64,000 nt of DNA from Bradyrhizobium sp. LTSP849 (GTDB lineage Bacteria > Pseudomonadota > Alphaproteobacteria > Rhizobiales > Xanthobacteraceae). The position numbers were made by a program, and so were the translations under genes. Below, in pieces: positions 51,529-62,271 of the stretch (positions are counted from its first letter, which is position 1; every line of letters begins with the position of its first letter). The stretch lies in assembly GCF_000938255.1 (NCBI RefSeq), contig NZ_JYMR01000051.1, positions 248,001-312,000 on the forward strand, written 5' to 3'. Under the pieces are notes generated by a model, which searched no databases, was not told the origin of the DNA, and saw nothing but the letters and a program-made list of their open reading frames with translations.

Positions 51529-52725
51529 ATGTCGGGGACTGACAAGAGCAAGGCGGGCCTCGCCCTCGACGGTCCCATCGTGATCCTGGTCGAGCCGCAG
51601 CTTGGCGAGAACATCGGCATGGCCGCTCGCGCCATGGGTAATTTTGCGCTTCACGCCTTGCGGATCGTCAAACCCCGCGACGGCTGGCCCAACATCGCCG
51701 CCCAGCGTGCCGCGGCCGGCGCCGATCACATTCTGGAAGGGGTCGAATTGTTCGACACGGTCGAGCAGGCGGTCGCCGACCTCGACCTGCTGTTCGCGAC
51801 CACCGCGCGCCCCCATGACCAGGCCAAGCCCGTGGTGGGTCCGGAAGCCGCCGCCGCCGAGATCTCCGGTCACGTCGCGACTGGCGGCAAGGCCGGCATC
51901 CTGTTCGGCCGGGAGCGCTGGGGCCTGACCAATGAGGAGGTCGGGCTCTCCAACCGCATCATCACCTTCCCGGTCAATCCGGGCTTTGCCTCGCTGAACC
52001 TTGCCCAGGCCGTGTTGCTGGTCGGCTATGAATGGTTCAAGCGGGCGACCTCCGGCGAGCTGCCGCACGCCATGCCGGAGCGGTCCGAGCGCGCTTCGCA
52101 GCACCAGATCCAGGCCTTCTTCGACAATTTGATCCGCGAGCTCGACAAGGTCGAGTTTTTGCGGCCGGCCGAGAAGCGCGACACCATGCTGGTGAATCTA
52201 CGCAACATTTTTACCCGCATGGACCCGACCAAGCAGGACATGCACACCCTGCACGGGGTGGTGATGGCGATCGCCGAGGGACGCAAAGGCCCGGCCAAGG
52301 GCGGCGTGCTCGACGGCGAGCAGGCCACGCGGTTGCGCGCGCTTTTGGCCGAGCACGGCCAGGCCGGCGCGCCCGACAGCGGCTCTACGGTGCGCGGCCT
52401 CGCGCGCCTGCTCCGCCGCAACCCGACCGACGCCGAGCGTCTGCTCTGGCAGGCCCTGACCCGCGACCGCCGCTTTGCAGGAGGGTTCAAACGCCAGACC
52501 CCGGTCGGCCGGCACATCCCGGACTTCGTCTCGTTCCCGCACCGGATCGCGATCGAGCTGGTGAACCCGGGCGAGGGGGAGACCATCGCCGCCGACCGGT
52601 CGGCGCGGCGGGCGTGGCTCGAGGCGCGCGATTATCGGGTGATCGAGATGCGGGCGGCGGATGTGGAGCGCGATCTGGAGGCGGAGCTGGTGAGGTTGCA
52701 GGAGATGATCGAGCAGAGCGCGTAA
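51529..52725 (+). CDS. TrmJ-like RNA methyltransferase fused to a DUF559 nuclease-like domain
   Basis: 398 residues. Residues about 15-245 are a SPOUT methyltransferase of the TrmH/TrmJ family (VILVEPQLGENIGMAARAMG, ATTARPHDQAKPVVG, GILFGRERWGLTNEEVGLSN, GFASLNLAQAVLLVGYEW) that 2'-O-methylates position 32 of tRNAs in known relatives. A linker (about 250-285) leads to a C-terminal DUF559 domain (LARLLRRNPTDAERLLWQAL, GFKRQTPVGRHIPDFVSF, IEL). DUF559 proteins have a Vsr-like PD-(D/E)xK fold; here the usual E-x-D-G-G core reads IELVNPGEGE, so catalysis is uncertain. ATG at 51529. Confidence 0.82.
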   Translation: MSGTDKSKAGLALDGPIVILVEPQLGENIGMAARAMGNFALHALRIVKPRDGWPNIAAQRAAAGADHILEGVELFDTVEQAVADLDLLFATTARPHDQAKPVVGPEAAAAEISGHVATGGKAGILFGRERWGLTNEEVGLSNRIITFPVNPGFASLNLAQAVLLVGYEWFKRATSGELPHAMPERSERASQHQIQAFFDNLIRELDKVEFLRPAEKRDTMLVNLRNIFTRMDPTKQDMHTLHGVVMAIAEGRKGPAKGGVLDGEQATRLRALLAEHGQAGAPDSGSTVRGLARLLRRNPTDAERLLWQALTRDRRFAGGFKRQTPVGRHIPDFVSFPHRIAIELVNPGEGETIAADRSARRAWLEARDYRVIEMRAADVERDLEAELVRLQEMIEQSA

Positions 52726-52729
52726 GTCT

Positions 52730-52826
52730 CGTAGGGTGGGCAAAGCGGAGCGTGCCCACCATGTCGCTGGACAGAGCTGAAGCAAAAATGGTGGGTACGG
52801 CGCTTCGCACCTTTGCCCACCCGACG
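52730..52826. repeat. Dispersed palindromic repeat A, copy 2
   Basis: CGTAGGGTGGGCAAAG at the left and TTTGCCCACCCGACGA at the right, same family as 40331 and 56380, directly after the methyltransferase gene. Confidence 0.75.
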
Positions 52827-52838
52827 AGATCCAGTTAA

Positions 52839-53591
52839 TCACCCGCGACCTAACTGCACGTCGCGATCGACCGCAATCCATGTCGTTCGGGCGACGGCCA
52901 GCAACCTCCCGGCTTCATTATGCGCCGCAGCTTCGGCCGTTCGTTTGCGGCCGTCGCGGCCGGTTGGCCAAGCTGTGATGACGCAGCGTTCGCCGGGGGG
53001 CGGCCGTGCTTCGATCCGTGCCGACATTCGTCCCAGCAAGAGCGGCGCCTGGTCGAAGCTATCGCTCTCCTGATTGTAGTTGCAGGCATAGCCGGTGGGG
53101 CAGTCGAGCGCCGACCAGAGGAATTCGGGGGCGACCAGGCCATCCCCCGCGGCCAGATTTGGATCCGGTGTCCAGCTCGCTGCAAGAACCGGCTTCTGCG
53201 CATGACGCCCGAGCGGTCCGGCGAAGATGCGCAGGCCGTCACCCTTCGCCCTTGCGGGACCGCACACGAAGCATGTCGGCAGGGGATGCTCGTGCGGCTT
53301 GACCGGCGTCAGCAATTCGGCGGCGCAGGCCTCCTCGAAGCTGGCTGTCTCCAACCGCGCAAGCTCGACGTTTGCCGCTCGCCCTGTCGCGACGAGCGTG
53401 GCGCCGTCGCGAAGCTCCCATGTCCCGTCGTCCGCCGCGATGGCGTCGAGCGGCTTCTCCAGAGGAGGCGGTGCGCGCAGTGTCACCTCCGCGCCGGCGG
53501 GAATGTGCCGGGCCAGTCGGCCGCAGACATAGCCGCCGTTCCCGGAGTTCGGGGGACCGCAATAGCGCTTGGCGATGATGATCGGTGTCAT
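52839..53591 (-). CDS. Conserved protein, possible double-hotdog fold
   Basis: A 250-residue protein with MTPIIIAKRYCGPPNSGNGG, GGYVCGRLARHIPAGAEVTL, and a middle CFVCGPARAKGDGLRIFAG with two Cys (CxxC). The Asn-Gly-Gly helix start and second-half APEFLWSALDCPTGYAC are reminiscent of two hotdog units as in acyl-CoA thioesterases, but I am not certain. Minus strand, 34 bases before the quinone-oxidoreductase stop. Confidence 0.5.
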   Translation of the reverse strand: MTPIIIAKRYCGPPNSGNGGYVCGRLARHIPAGAEVTLRAPPPLEKPLDAIAADDGTWELRDGATLVATGRAANVELARLETASFEEACAAELLTPVKPHEHPLPTCFVCGPARAKGDGLRIFAGPLGRHAQKPVLAASWTPDPNLAAGDGLVAPEFLWSALDCPTGYACNYNQESDSFDQAPLLLGRMSARIEARPPPGERCVITAWPTGRDGRKRTAEAAAHNEAGRLLAVARTTWIAVDRDVQLGRG

Positions 53592-53625
53592 CGGTCCGTT
53601 CCTTTCTCGTCGTCACCGGTGGACA

Positions 53626-54603
53626 TTACTTTATCTTGAGGACAATTCTTCCCTGAACCGTCCGATGGGCCACCGCGCGCATGGCGTCCCCGACCTGCTC
53701 CAATGGCAGGACGCGATCGATGTGCGGGCGGATCTTCCCTTCGGCCAGCAATTGCATCAGCATGTCATTCACCCGCGCGGCCTCTTCGGGAAATTTCTCC
53801 GCCCAAGCTCCGGCAAAGACACCGATGATGGAATAGTTCTTGAGCAACGGCAGGTTCATCGGGACCGACGGTATCTCGCCGCTGGTAAAGCCGATCGGCA
53901 TCAGCCGGCCGCTCCACTTCATTAGCCGGGCGATCTGCTCGAAAATCGCTCCGCCGATATTGTCAAAGCCGACATCGATGCCGTCTCCGCCGGTGATCGA
54001 CTTGATCCGATCGCGCAGATCTTCGCTGCGATAGTTGATGACATCGCTGGCCCCGTAGCCGCGCACGAGGGCGGCCTTGTCATCGGAGCCGACACCGGCG
54101 ACGACGCGCAAGCCCAGATGGCGGCCGAGGTCGACGGCGGCGAGTCCGACCCCGCCGGCAGCGCCGGTGACAAAAACGGTTTCGCCGCGTTGCGCCCGTG
54201 CCCGCTCGACCAGCGCATAATAGGCCGTGCCATAATTGTGCAGGACCGTCGCCGCGGTCTCGAACGCAACGCCGTCCGGCAGCCGCACGCTCTTCGATTC
54301 CTTGGCGATCATCCGTTCGGCGTAGCCACCGGTCCAACTGCTGCATGCCACGCGATCGCCGGGACGAAATTTCGTGACCTTGTCGCCAACCGCGACGACG
54401 ATTCCAGCCGCTTCCGTGCCGGGCACGAAGGGCGTCTGTGGGCGCATCTGGTAGAGGCCAGAGACCAGCAACTGGTCCATGAAACTGACGGAGGCTGCAT
54501 GGATGTCGACGAGAATCTCGTCGACGGCGGGCTTCGGCTCATCGATCTCGCCGATGCGCAGGTCGCCCGGCCCGGTGAACGAACTGCATAGAACCGCTCT
54601 CAT
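53626..54603 (-). CDS. NADPH:quinone oxidoreductase, zinc-free MDR type
   Basis: A 325-residue medium-chain reductase: MRAVLCSSFTGPGDLRIGEI, PFVPGTEAAGIVVAVGDKVT, the NADPH-binding GAAGGVGLAAVDLGRHLGL and AHRTVQGRIVLKIK at the end. It lacks the catalytic-zinc ligands and matches QOR/crotonyl-type enzymes that reduce quinones or enones. It is divergent from a SARP-type regulator gene, with about 200 bases between the starts, and is a plausible target of it. Confidence 0.9.
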   Translation of the reverse strand: MRAVLCSSFTGPGDLRIGEIDEPKPAVDEILVDIHAASVSFMDQLLVSGLYQMRPQTPFVPGTEAAGIVVAVGDKVTKFRPGDRVACSSWTGGYAERMIAKESKSVRLPDGVAFETAATVLHNYGTAYYALVERARAQRGETVFVTGAAGGVGLAAVDLGRHLGLRVVAGVGSDDKAALVRGYGASDVINYRSEDLRDRIKSITGGDGIDVGFDNIGGAIFEQIARLMKWSGRLMPIGFTSGEIPSVPMNLPLLKNYSIIGVFAGAWAEKFPEEAARVNDMLMQLLAEGKIRPHIDRVLPLEQVGDAMRAVAHRTVQGRIVLKIK

Positions 54604-54809
54604 CGTGGTGTTCCCATTTGGCAGCAGCAGGAAATGCGTAGCGACACACGTGCGAACATGGCTATTTTCCCTTATGGTGCCGGCGGTGACGGCGCCGAAT
54701 ACAACAACCTGAACCGTTCGCTGGCGATCGGGCTCGATCAGGCCTGACTGTTATCGCTAGACCGTCCCCTGCGCGTCCCCTGGGGATGCCGACAGGGAGG
54801 GACAATGTC

Positions 54810-56384
54810 ATGGCCGCCTTCTCGCTCCGGACGCTGGGATTCCCGGAGATTGTCGCCGACGACCGCCCGATCAAGCTGAACCTGCGCAAGGGTCTTGCGC
54901 TGCTGATCTATCTCGCCGAGGCCAAAGGCGCCGTCGCGCGGGATGTCATTGCCACGTTGCTGTGGCCCGAGACTGACCGCGAGACCGGCCTCGCGCGATT
55001 GCGGCGTCTGCTTCATCGCGTCGAGCTGGCGCTGGGGCAGCCGGTTTTCGAGACCGACCGCACCAGCCTGCGATGGTCTCCGGAGGTCGAGCTCAGCGTC
55101 GATACGCATCTGTTCGAAAGCGCCTGCGACCGCGGCGACTTTGAGGAAGCCTGCTCGATTTATAGCGGCGACTTCCTCGCCGGCTTCGCTCTCGCCGACT
55201 GTCGCGAATTCGACGATTGGGCGTTCTTTCGCCGGGAAGCGCTGCGGGGACGGCTCATGCACGCGCTGGAGCGTCTCGTGCAGGACAAGACTACCGCCGG
55301 CGACCACTTTGCAGCGACCGCGCATGCGGGACGTCTGGTCGAACTCGATCCGTTGAGCGAGGTGTATGGCCGACATCTGATCCGCAGCCTGCTGCTGGCC
55401 GGCGACCGAAGCGCGGCAGAACGGCACCTCGCAGCACTGACACAGCGGTTGCGCGACGAGCTTGGGGTCGCGCCGGAAGCTGAGACCGAGGCCCTCATGG
55501 ACCCCGGTGCGGCTTCATTGCTCGCCGCCCTTCCGACAACGCGCTACGTCCAAGGCGCCGGTGTGCACTTGGCTTATCAGACCTATGGAAGCGGCCCGCT
55601 CGATATCCTGGTCATGCCCGGCTTCGTGTCGCATGTGGAACGCGCCTGGGAGAATCCCGCGAACCGGGCATTCCTGACTTCATTGATGAGGCTCGGGCGA
55701 CTCATCATGTTCGATCGTCGCGGTATCGGGCTGTCCGACCGGGTTGGATCAGCGCCGGGTATTGATGTCACCGCAGAGGATATTCGCACCGTGCTGCGGG
55801 CAGCGGGCGCACGTCGCGTCGTGCTGTTTGGCGCATCTGAATGCGGACCGGCCTGCATCCGGTTTGCGGTCGATGAACCCCGACTCACGACCGGCCTCAT
55901 TCTGTTCGGCGCGTTGGCAAAGGGCTGTTGGGCACCGGACTATCCGCACGCGTTGCGCGCAAGCCAGTATGACGCTTGGCGCCAGCAACTCATCGCGCAA
56001 TGGGGTAGCCCCGCCGGGATCGAAACTTTCGCGCCGAGCCTTGCCGGTGATCCCCAGGCAAGGGCTTGGTGGGCCGGGGTGCTGCGCGCGGCCTCCAGTC
56101 CGGGCGGCGTTTGGGCCGTGCTCGAGGCGTTTCGCGACGCCGACGTGCGACACCTTCTGCCGCAAATAACCGTGCCGACGCTGGTGCTGCACCGGCGGGA
56201 CGACCAGGCCGTGCGTATCGCGGCCGGCCGCGATGTCGCGAGCCGGATCACTGGTGCTCAATTTGTCGAGTTCGATGGCAATGATCATTGGTTCTTTGCA
56301 GGCGATCAGCGACCGGTGCTCGAGGCGATCGAGCGATTCACTGGCGCATTGCAGCGAGATCGGAAGGCGGGGCGCACCTCGTAG
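54810..56384 (+). CDS. SARP-type DNA-binding protein fused to an alpha/beta hydrolase
   Basis: 524 residues. Residues about 1-95 are a winged helix (LRTLGFPEIVADDRPIKLNL), 95-235 a bacterial transcriptional activation (BTAD) domain (VEVDTHLFE-type and DGVLFFRREA-like segments, GRLVELDPLSEVYGRHLIRS), and about 245-520 an alpha/beta hydrolase (YGSGPLDILVMPGFVSHVER, RLIMFDRRGIGLSD). The nucleophile elbow is GASECG rather than G-x-S-x-G, with Asp in VLHRRDDQAV and His in GNDHWFFAGD. GGGAGG is ten bases upstream of the ATG; an ATG at 54786 is alternative. Such fusions may sense a small ligand through the hydrolase. The stop TAG lies in a repeat. Confidence 0.85.
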   Translation: MAAFSLRTLGFPEIVADDRPIKLNLRKGLALLIYLAEAKGAVARDVIATLLWPETDRETGLARLRRLLHRVELALGQPVFETDRTSLRWSPEVELSVDTHLFESACDRGDFEEACSIYSGDFLAGFALADCREFDDWAFFRREALRGRLMHALERLVQDKTTAGDHFAATAHAGRLVELDPLSEVYGRHLIRSLLLAGDRSAAERHLAALTQRLRDELGVAPEAETEALMDPGAASLLAALPTTRYVQGAGVHLAYQTYGSGPLDILVMPGFVSHVERAWENPANRAFLTSLMRLGRLIMFDRRGIGLSDRVGSAPGIDVTAEDIRTVLRAAGARRVVLFGASECGPACIRFAVDEPRLTTGLILFGALAKGCWAPDYPHALRASQYDAWRQQLIAQWGSPAGIETFAPSLAGDPQARAWWAGVLRAASSPGGVWAVLEAFRDADVRHLLPQITVPTLVLHRRDDQAVRIAAGRDVASRITGAQFVEFDGNDHWFFAGDQRPVLEAIERFTGALQRDRKAGRTS

Positions 56385-56478
56385 GGTGGGCAAAGCGAAG
56401 CGTGCCCACCAATCTTCGATCGATCAACTGAGGTAGAAATGGTGGGCACGGCGCTTTGCGCCTTTGCCCACCCTACGA
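56380..56478. repeat. Dispersed palindromic repeat A, copy 3
   Basis: CGTAGGGTGGGCAAAG to CTTTGCCCACCCTACGA-type inverse; the SARP-hydrolase stop codon is the TAG in the first unit. Confidence 0.8.
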
Positions 56479-56484
56479 GATCTT

Positions 56485-56553
56485 CGTAGCCCGGATGAGC
56501 GCAGCGATATCCGGGGAAAAGTCCCGCATGTCGCTGCGCTCATGCGGGCTACG
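56485..56553. repeat. Palindromic repeat B
   Basis: CGTAGCCCGGATGAGCGCAG and the inverse CTGCGCTCATGCGGGCTACG enclose CGATATCCGGGGAAAAGTCC. A long hairpin just before the end of the TetR gene; a different family from repeat A. Confidence 0.75.
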
Positions 56554-56570
56554 CCGTGAGGACGGAGCGA

Positions 56571-57239
56571 TCACACCGCTTCGAGCTGGTCCGCCGCGCG
56601 CTTCTTCTTCGCCTTTGACTGCCTGAGCAAGGGTCCCGCCGTGAGCGCGGCCGTATCGGCCACACCCGGATCGCGCGACACCATCGCGGCCACGATCGCG
56701 CCGTCGATCAACAACCCGAGCTGATGCGCGAGCACCAGGGGCTCCGCCGAACCCAGCTCGCCGGCGAGCTTCTCGATGTGGCCGAGCACGATCTTCTTGT
56801 GCTTCATCGCGATGTTGCGGAATTGCTTGGCGTCCTTGTCGTGCTCGCCGACTGCATTGATGAAGGGGCAGCCGTAGAAGCGCTCTTCGGCGAACCAGCT
56901 CTTCAGCGCGGGGAAGATGCGCGTGAGTTTGGTCTGCGCGTCGCCGCCGCCTGCTTCCATGGCGCCGATGAACCATTCGCGCCACTGCTTGCCTTCGCTC
57001 TCCAGCACCGCGTTGACGAGGTTGGTCTTGGAGCCGAACAGCTTGTAGAGCGTGGTCTTCGCGGTGCCGGCTTCCTCGATGATCGCATCGATGCCGGTGG
57101 CGTTGATGCCGTTCTTGCAGAACAGATGCGTCGCCGCGTTGAGCAGGCGCCCGCGCGCGGACTCGTCTTCGCCGGCGCCGGCGTGCGGCGAACTGGATTT
57201 CGTCTTCGATGACGTCTTGTTCGATGAGGGCTTGGCCAT
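56571..57239 (-). CDS. TetR/AcrR-family transcriptional regulator
   Basis: A 222-residue repressor. After a Ser/Lys-rich N terminus the helix-turn-helix reads RGRLLNAATHLFCKNGINAT then GIDAIIEEAGTAKTTLYKLF, residues about 28-68. The C-terminal domain (EERFYGCPFINAVGEHDKDA) resembles the TetR C domain of oxidoreductase-linked regulators. The N-terminal tail MAKPSSNKTSSKTKSSSPHA is longer than usual. Divergent from the OsmC gene with about 250 bases between; it probably controls that operon. Confidence 0.9.
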   Translation of the reverse strand: MAKPSSNKTSSKTKSSSPHAGAGEDESARGRLLNAATHLFCKNGINATGIDAIIEEAGTAKTTLYKLFGSKTNLVNAVLESEGKQWREWFIGAMEAGGGDAQTKLTRIFPALKSWFAEERFYGCPFINAVGEHDKDAKQFRNIAMKHKKIVLGHIEKLAGELGSAEPLVLAHQLGLLIDGAIVAAMVSRDPGVADTAALTAGPLLRQSKAKKKRAADQLEAV

Positions 57240-57486
57240 GAGTCCAAACTTACCCGCAGCCGCGCCGCATCAGCAAGCCGCATCTGTTCCGCGCTGAAAA
57301 GATTCGCAGGAGAAAGCACATCTGCTCCGCCTTTGAGCAGGAGGCGGCTGACCAATCCGCAGGCAGCCATCGCTAAGCGGCTCCAATGCTTCGCATTTTG
57401 ATTTTGGCCGCCTCTGGCACGCTCCATGCAAGGAAACAGACCGTTCGGTACACTGCCGATTTCCTCGGCTGCCAGGGAGAAAACTG

Positions 57487-58029
57487 ATGACTGCCGTCGT
57501 TCAAAAAACAGTGCTGACGGGTTGCCTCGCGCCCATCGACAAGAATGGGCTCGAGCAACTGATCGCCAACGGCAAGGCCAATCCGAAGGTCATCAAGACC
57601 TTGAAATGCAAGACGGTCGCGGAGGGCAAGTTCCGTCACGCAAACTACATCCGCAATCTGCCGCCCTACATCGTCGACGAGCCGCCGGGCCTTCTGGGTG
57701 ACGACACCGCGCCCAATCCGTCGGAAGCCTCGCTCGCCGCGCTCGGCTCCTGCCTCGCGGTCGGCCTGCATGCCAACGCCGTGCATCGCGGCTGGATCGT
57801 CAACAAGCTCGAGCTCGAGCTCGAAGGCGACCTCAACATCACCGCGGTCTGGGGCACCGGCGACACCTCGGACAAGCCGGTCGGTTTCACTGACGTGCGC
57901 GTCAAGGTCGACATGGAGTGCGAGGGCGTCTCGCAGGACGAGATCAACGCGCTGGTCGCCCATGTGAAGCAATGGTCGCCGGTCGCCAACACCTTCACCC
58001 GCCCGGTCAATCTCGAGGTCGGCATCTGA
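57487..58029 (+). CDS. OsmC-family protein
   Basis: A 180-residue protein with the OsmC core: two cysteines, in LKCKTVAEGKF and in AALGSCLAVGLHANAVHRGW, then LELELEGDLNITAVWG. OsmC/Ohr proteins reduce organic hydroperoxides or bind sulfur species. Spacing of the first Cys is longer than in classical OsmC, as in the Bradyrhizobium-type subgroup. Operon with the acyl-CoA-dehydrogenase-like gene and sulfurtransferase downstream. Confidence 0.85.
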   Translation: MTAVVQKTVLTGCLAPIDKNGLEQLIANGKANPKVIKTLKCKTVAEGKFRHANYIRNLPPYIVDEPPGLLGDDTAPNPSEASLAALGSCLAVGLHANAVHRGWIVNKLELELEGDLNITAVWGTGDTSDKPVGFTDVRVKVDMECEGVSQDEINALVAHVKQWSPVANTFTRPVNLEVGI

Positions 58030-58066
58030 GCTGCCAGCGGCAATGGAAAAGGTGCGGGAGACGATC

Positions 58067-59200
58067 ATGGGTTCACTGGCATTATCGCGGGTCGAAGCTT
58101 TAGATCAGCCCGCACCGTCCATTGCGGATGAGGTGGCGCGGATATCGCGCGAGCAGCTGGCGCCGCTCGCCGCCGGCATCGATGCCGGCTCGGTCTATCC
58201 GGCCGAAATATTGCGTGCATTCGGCACGGTCGGCGCCTGGGGCAGTCACATGCCGCACGAAGGGCCAGCCGATTTGCGTTGCGCCATCCAGGCGATGGCG
58301 GCGATCGGTGAGATCTGCGGCGCCACCGCCTTCATGGCGTGGTGCCAGAACACGCTGGTCTGGTACGCCGCCAACTCGACCAATATGAAGCTCGCCAAAC
58401 GCTTCGGCGATGCCTTCTCGACCGGCCGAGTGCTCGGTGGTACCGGGCTTTCGAACCCGATGAAGAGCTTTTTCGGCATCGAGAAGCTCAAGCTGAAGGG
58501 ACGCAAGGTCGATGGCGGCTACGTCGTCCGCGGCGCGCTGCCCTGGGTCTCCAATCTCGGCCCCGACCACTACTTCGGCACCATCTTCGAGCGCGAGGAC
58601 GAACCGGGCATCGCAAGCGGCGAGCCCGGCACCGTGATGTTCCTGGCCGACTGCGCCGATCCCGCGATCACGCTGACGCCGTGCAAGCCGTTCCTCGCCA
58701 TGGACGGCACCGGCACCTACGGCGTGCAGTTCCGCGACGTCTTCGTGCCGGATGAGCTGATCCTCGCCGACCCCGCGGCACCCTTCGTCAAGAAAATCCG
58801 TGCCGGATTCATCCTGCTCCAGGCCGGCATGGCGCTCGGCCTGATCCGGGACTGCATCAACATCATGGACGAGGTCGACGGCTCCCTCGGTCACATCAAC
58901 CGCTATCTGCCGCAACAGCCCGTGCATTTCCGCGATCTCGCCGCCGAACTCGAGGCGGAAACCATGGCGCTGGCGCGCGATCCCTACAACGAAGAGGAGA
59001 CCTACTGGCGCAAGGTGATCGCGCTCAGGCTTCGCGCGGGTGAAGCCAGCGTCGCGGCGGCGCATGCGGCGATGCTGCATTGTGGCGCGCGCGGCTATCT
59101 CAAAAGTCACCGCGTGCAGCGGCGTCTGCGCGAGGCCTATTTCGTCGCGATCGTTACGCCCGCAACCAAGCAGTTGCGCAAGATGCTCGCCGACGCCTGA
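58067..59200 (+). CDS. Acyl-CoA-dehydrogenase-like flavoprotein
   Basis: A 377-residue protein: N-terminal helical domain (SIADEVARISREQLAPLAAG), central beta domain (LGGTGLSNPMKSFFGIEKLK, GGYVVRGALPWVSNLGPDHY) and C-terminal helical domain (CGARGYLKSHRVQRRLREAY). The catalytic Glu is not obvious, as in the DszC/SfnB-like or sulfur-related branch of the superfamily. The ATG at 58067 has GGGAG six bases upstream; 58043 is an alternative. Its place between OsmC and a rhodanese suggests a sulfur or thiol substrate. Confidence 0.82.
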   Translation: MGSLALSRVEALDQPAPSIADEVARISREQLAPLAAGIDAGSVYPAEILRAFGTVGAWGSHMPHEGPADLRCAIQAMAAIGEICGATAFMAWCQNTLVWYAANSTNMKLAKRFGDAFSTGRVLGGTGLSNPMKSFFGIEKLKLKGRKVDGGYVVRGALPWVSNLGPDHYFGTIFEREDEPGIASGEPGTVMFLADCADPAITLTPCKPFLAMDGTGTYGVQFRDVFVPDELILADPAAPFVKKIRAGFILLQAGMALGLIRDCINIMDEVDGSLGHINRYLPQQPVHFRDLAAELEAETMALARDPYNEEETYWRKVIALRLRAGEASVAAAHAAMLHCGARGYLKSHRVQRRLREAYFVAIVTPATKQLRKMLADA

Positions 59201-59251
59201 TTTTTTACGTGCCCACCCCCGAAGACCCCCAACCTCAACGGAGAGGCTGCC

Positions 59252-60130
59252 ATGACTGACGTCCTGATTACTGCCGTCGAACTTGCCGATCTCTTGAAAA
59301 CCGAACCGTGTGTCGTCGTCGACACCCGCAACCCCGACGCCTACGCCGCCGGGCATCTGCCCAATGCCGTCAACGTGCATGAGATTTTCACCTTTCTGGC
59401 GACCTCCACGCCAGAAGGCATGGCCGAGCTCAAGACGAAATTCGCTGACGCCTTCGGCGGCGCCGGTCTTTCCGGCAAGGAGACGGCTGTGATCTACGAA
59501 CAGTCGATGAATTCCGGCTTCGGCCAATCCTGCCGCGGCTACTACCTTCTCACCATGCTCGGTTATCCCAAGGTGAAGGTGCTGCATGGCGGCTTCGACG
59601 CGTGGTCGGCCGCAGGCTTCCCCGTGACGAAGGACGTTCCGGCGCCCGCAAAAGCCTCGTTCTCGATCGTGCCTGAGGCCGGCGAGATCCTGATCGATGC
59701 GAAGACCATGCTTGGCGCCGTCGGCAAGCCCGGCATCGCCATCCTCGACGTGCGCGATGTCGACGAGTGGATCGGTGACAGCTCGTCGCCCTACGGCAAG
59801 GATTTCTGCCCCCGCAAGGGCCGCATCCCCGGCGCCGTCTGGCTGGAATGGTACCGCATGATGAAGCCGACCGCCGAAGGCCCGCGCTTCAAGTCCAAGG
59901 ACGAGATTTTGGCGGAATGCGCCACCGTCGGCATCTCGACGACCACGCCGGTCTATCTCTACTGCTTCAAGGGGGCGCGCGCCTCGAACACCTTCCTGGC
60001 GCTGAAGAACGCGGGCGTGAAGGACGTGCGGATGTATTTCGGTTCCTGGAACGAATGGTCGCGCGATCCGTCGCTGCCGATCGAGCAGGGCCTGCCGATT
60101 GCGTCGGAGGTTACGACCAAGGCGGCGTGA
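59252..60130 (+). CDS. Two-domain sulfurtransferase (rhodanese-like)
   Basis: A 292-residue protein with two rhodanese domains. In the first, VVVDTRNPDAYAAGHLPNAV and the loop position YEQSMNSGFG lacks a Cys; the second has ILDVRDVDEWIG and the active loop YLYCFKGARASNTF with Cys, Gly and Arg. It transfers sulfane sulfur from thiosulfate, mercaptopyruvate or a persulfide to an acceptor. AACGGAGAGG is upstream of ATG. Third gene of the OsmC operon. Confidence 0.9.
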   Translation: MTDVLITAVELADLLKTEPCVVVDTRNPDAYAAGHLPNAVNVHEIFTFLATSTPEGMAELKTKFADAFGGAGLSGKETAVIYEQSMNSGFGQSCRGYYLLTMLGYPKVKVLHGGFDAWSAAGFPVTKDVPAPAKASFSIVPEAGEILIDAKTMLGAVGKPGIAILDVRDVDEWIGDSSSPYGKDFCPRKGRIPGAVWLEWYRMMKPTAEGPRFKSKDEILAECATVGISTTTPVYLYCFKGARASNTFLALKNAGVKDVRMYFGSWNEWSRDPSLPIEQGLPIASEVTTKAA

Positions 60131-60143
60131 GATTGCTACGCGG

Positions 60144-60172
60144 GGTCTGATCCGGTGCATTCGGATCAGACC
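60144..60172. terminator. Hairpin between convergent operons
   Basis: Perfect 11-bp arms GGTCTGATCCG and CGGATCAGACC with GTGCATT between, placed between the sulfurtransferase stop and the stop of the convergent sigma54 activator. No T-run on either side. Confidence 0.55.
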
Positions 60173-60179
60173 TCAATCG

Positions 60180-62109
<1,930 letters not shown>

Positions 62110-62111
<2 letters not shown>

Positions 62112-62136
62112 TACGTGATCTCGTAATTTGATTACG
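62110..62136. promoter_or_regulatory. ATTACG/CGTAAT repeats, candidate activator site
   Basis: ATTACG (62110-62115), CGTAAT (62122-62127) and ATTACG (62131-62136) form alternating inverted repeats. They overlap the start of the sigma54 activator gene and lie 86-112 bases upstream of the -24/-12 promoter, as an upstream activating sequence should. Confidence 0.6.
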
Positions 62137-62221
62137 ATTTTTCGTATAACACGAGTTTTCGTAGTGACCAAGTGCGACCGAAATCCCTGCGTCATCAAGG
62201 CACTGGCAGTGCTTGAGGGGG

Positions 62222-62236
62222 TGGCATGCTCCTTGC
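62222..62236 (+). promoter_or_regulatory. Sigma54 (-24/-12) promoter
   Basis: TGGCATGCTCCTTGC matches TGGCACG-N4-TTGC with one difference and the correct GG/GC spacing. It lies about 36 bases before the ATG at 62272 and should drive the binding-protein operon. Confidence 0.85.
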
Positions 62237-62271
62237 GTAATTCACCCCCGCAATGGCGCGCAGGAGGTCCG

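Noticed and set aside
58100..60160. 686-codon open frame on the - strand opposite the acyl-CoA-dehydrogenase-like and rhodanese genes
   Set aside because: Runs through two well-supported genes and their spacer, no recognisable domain.
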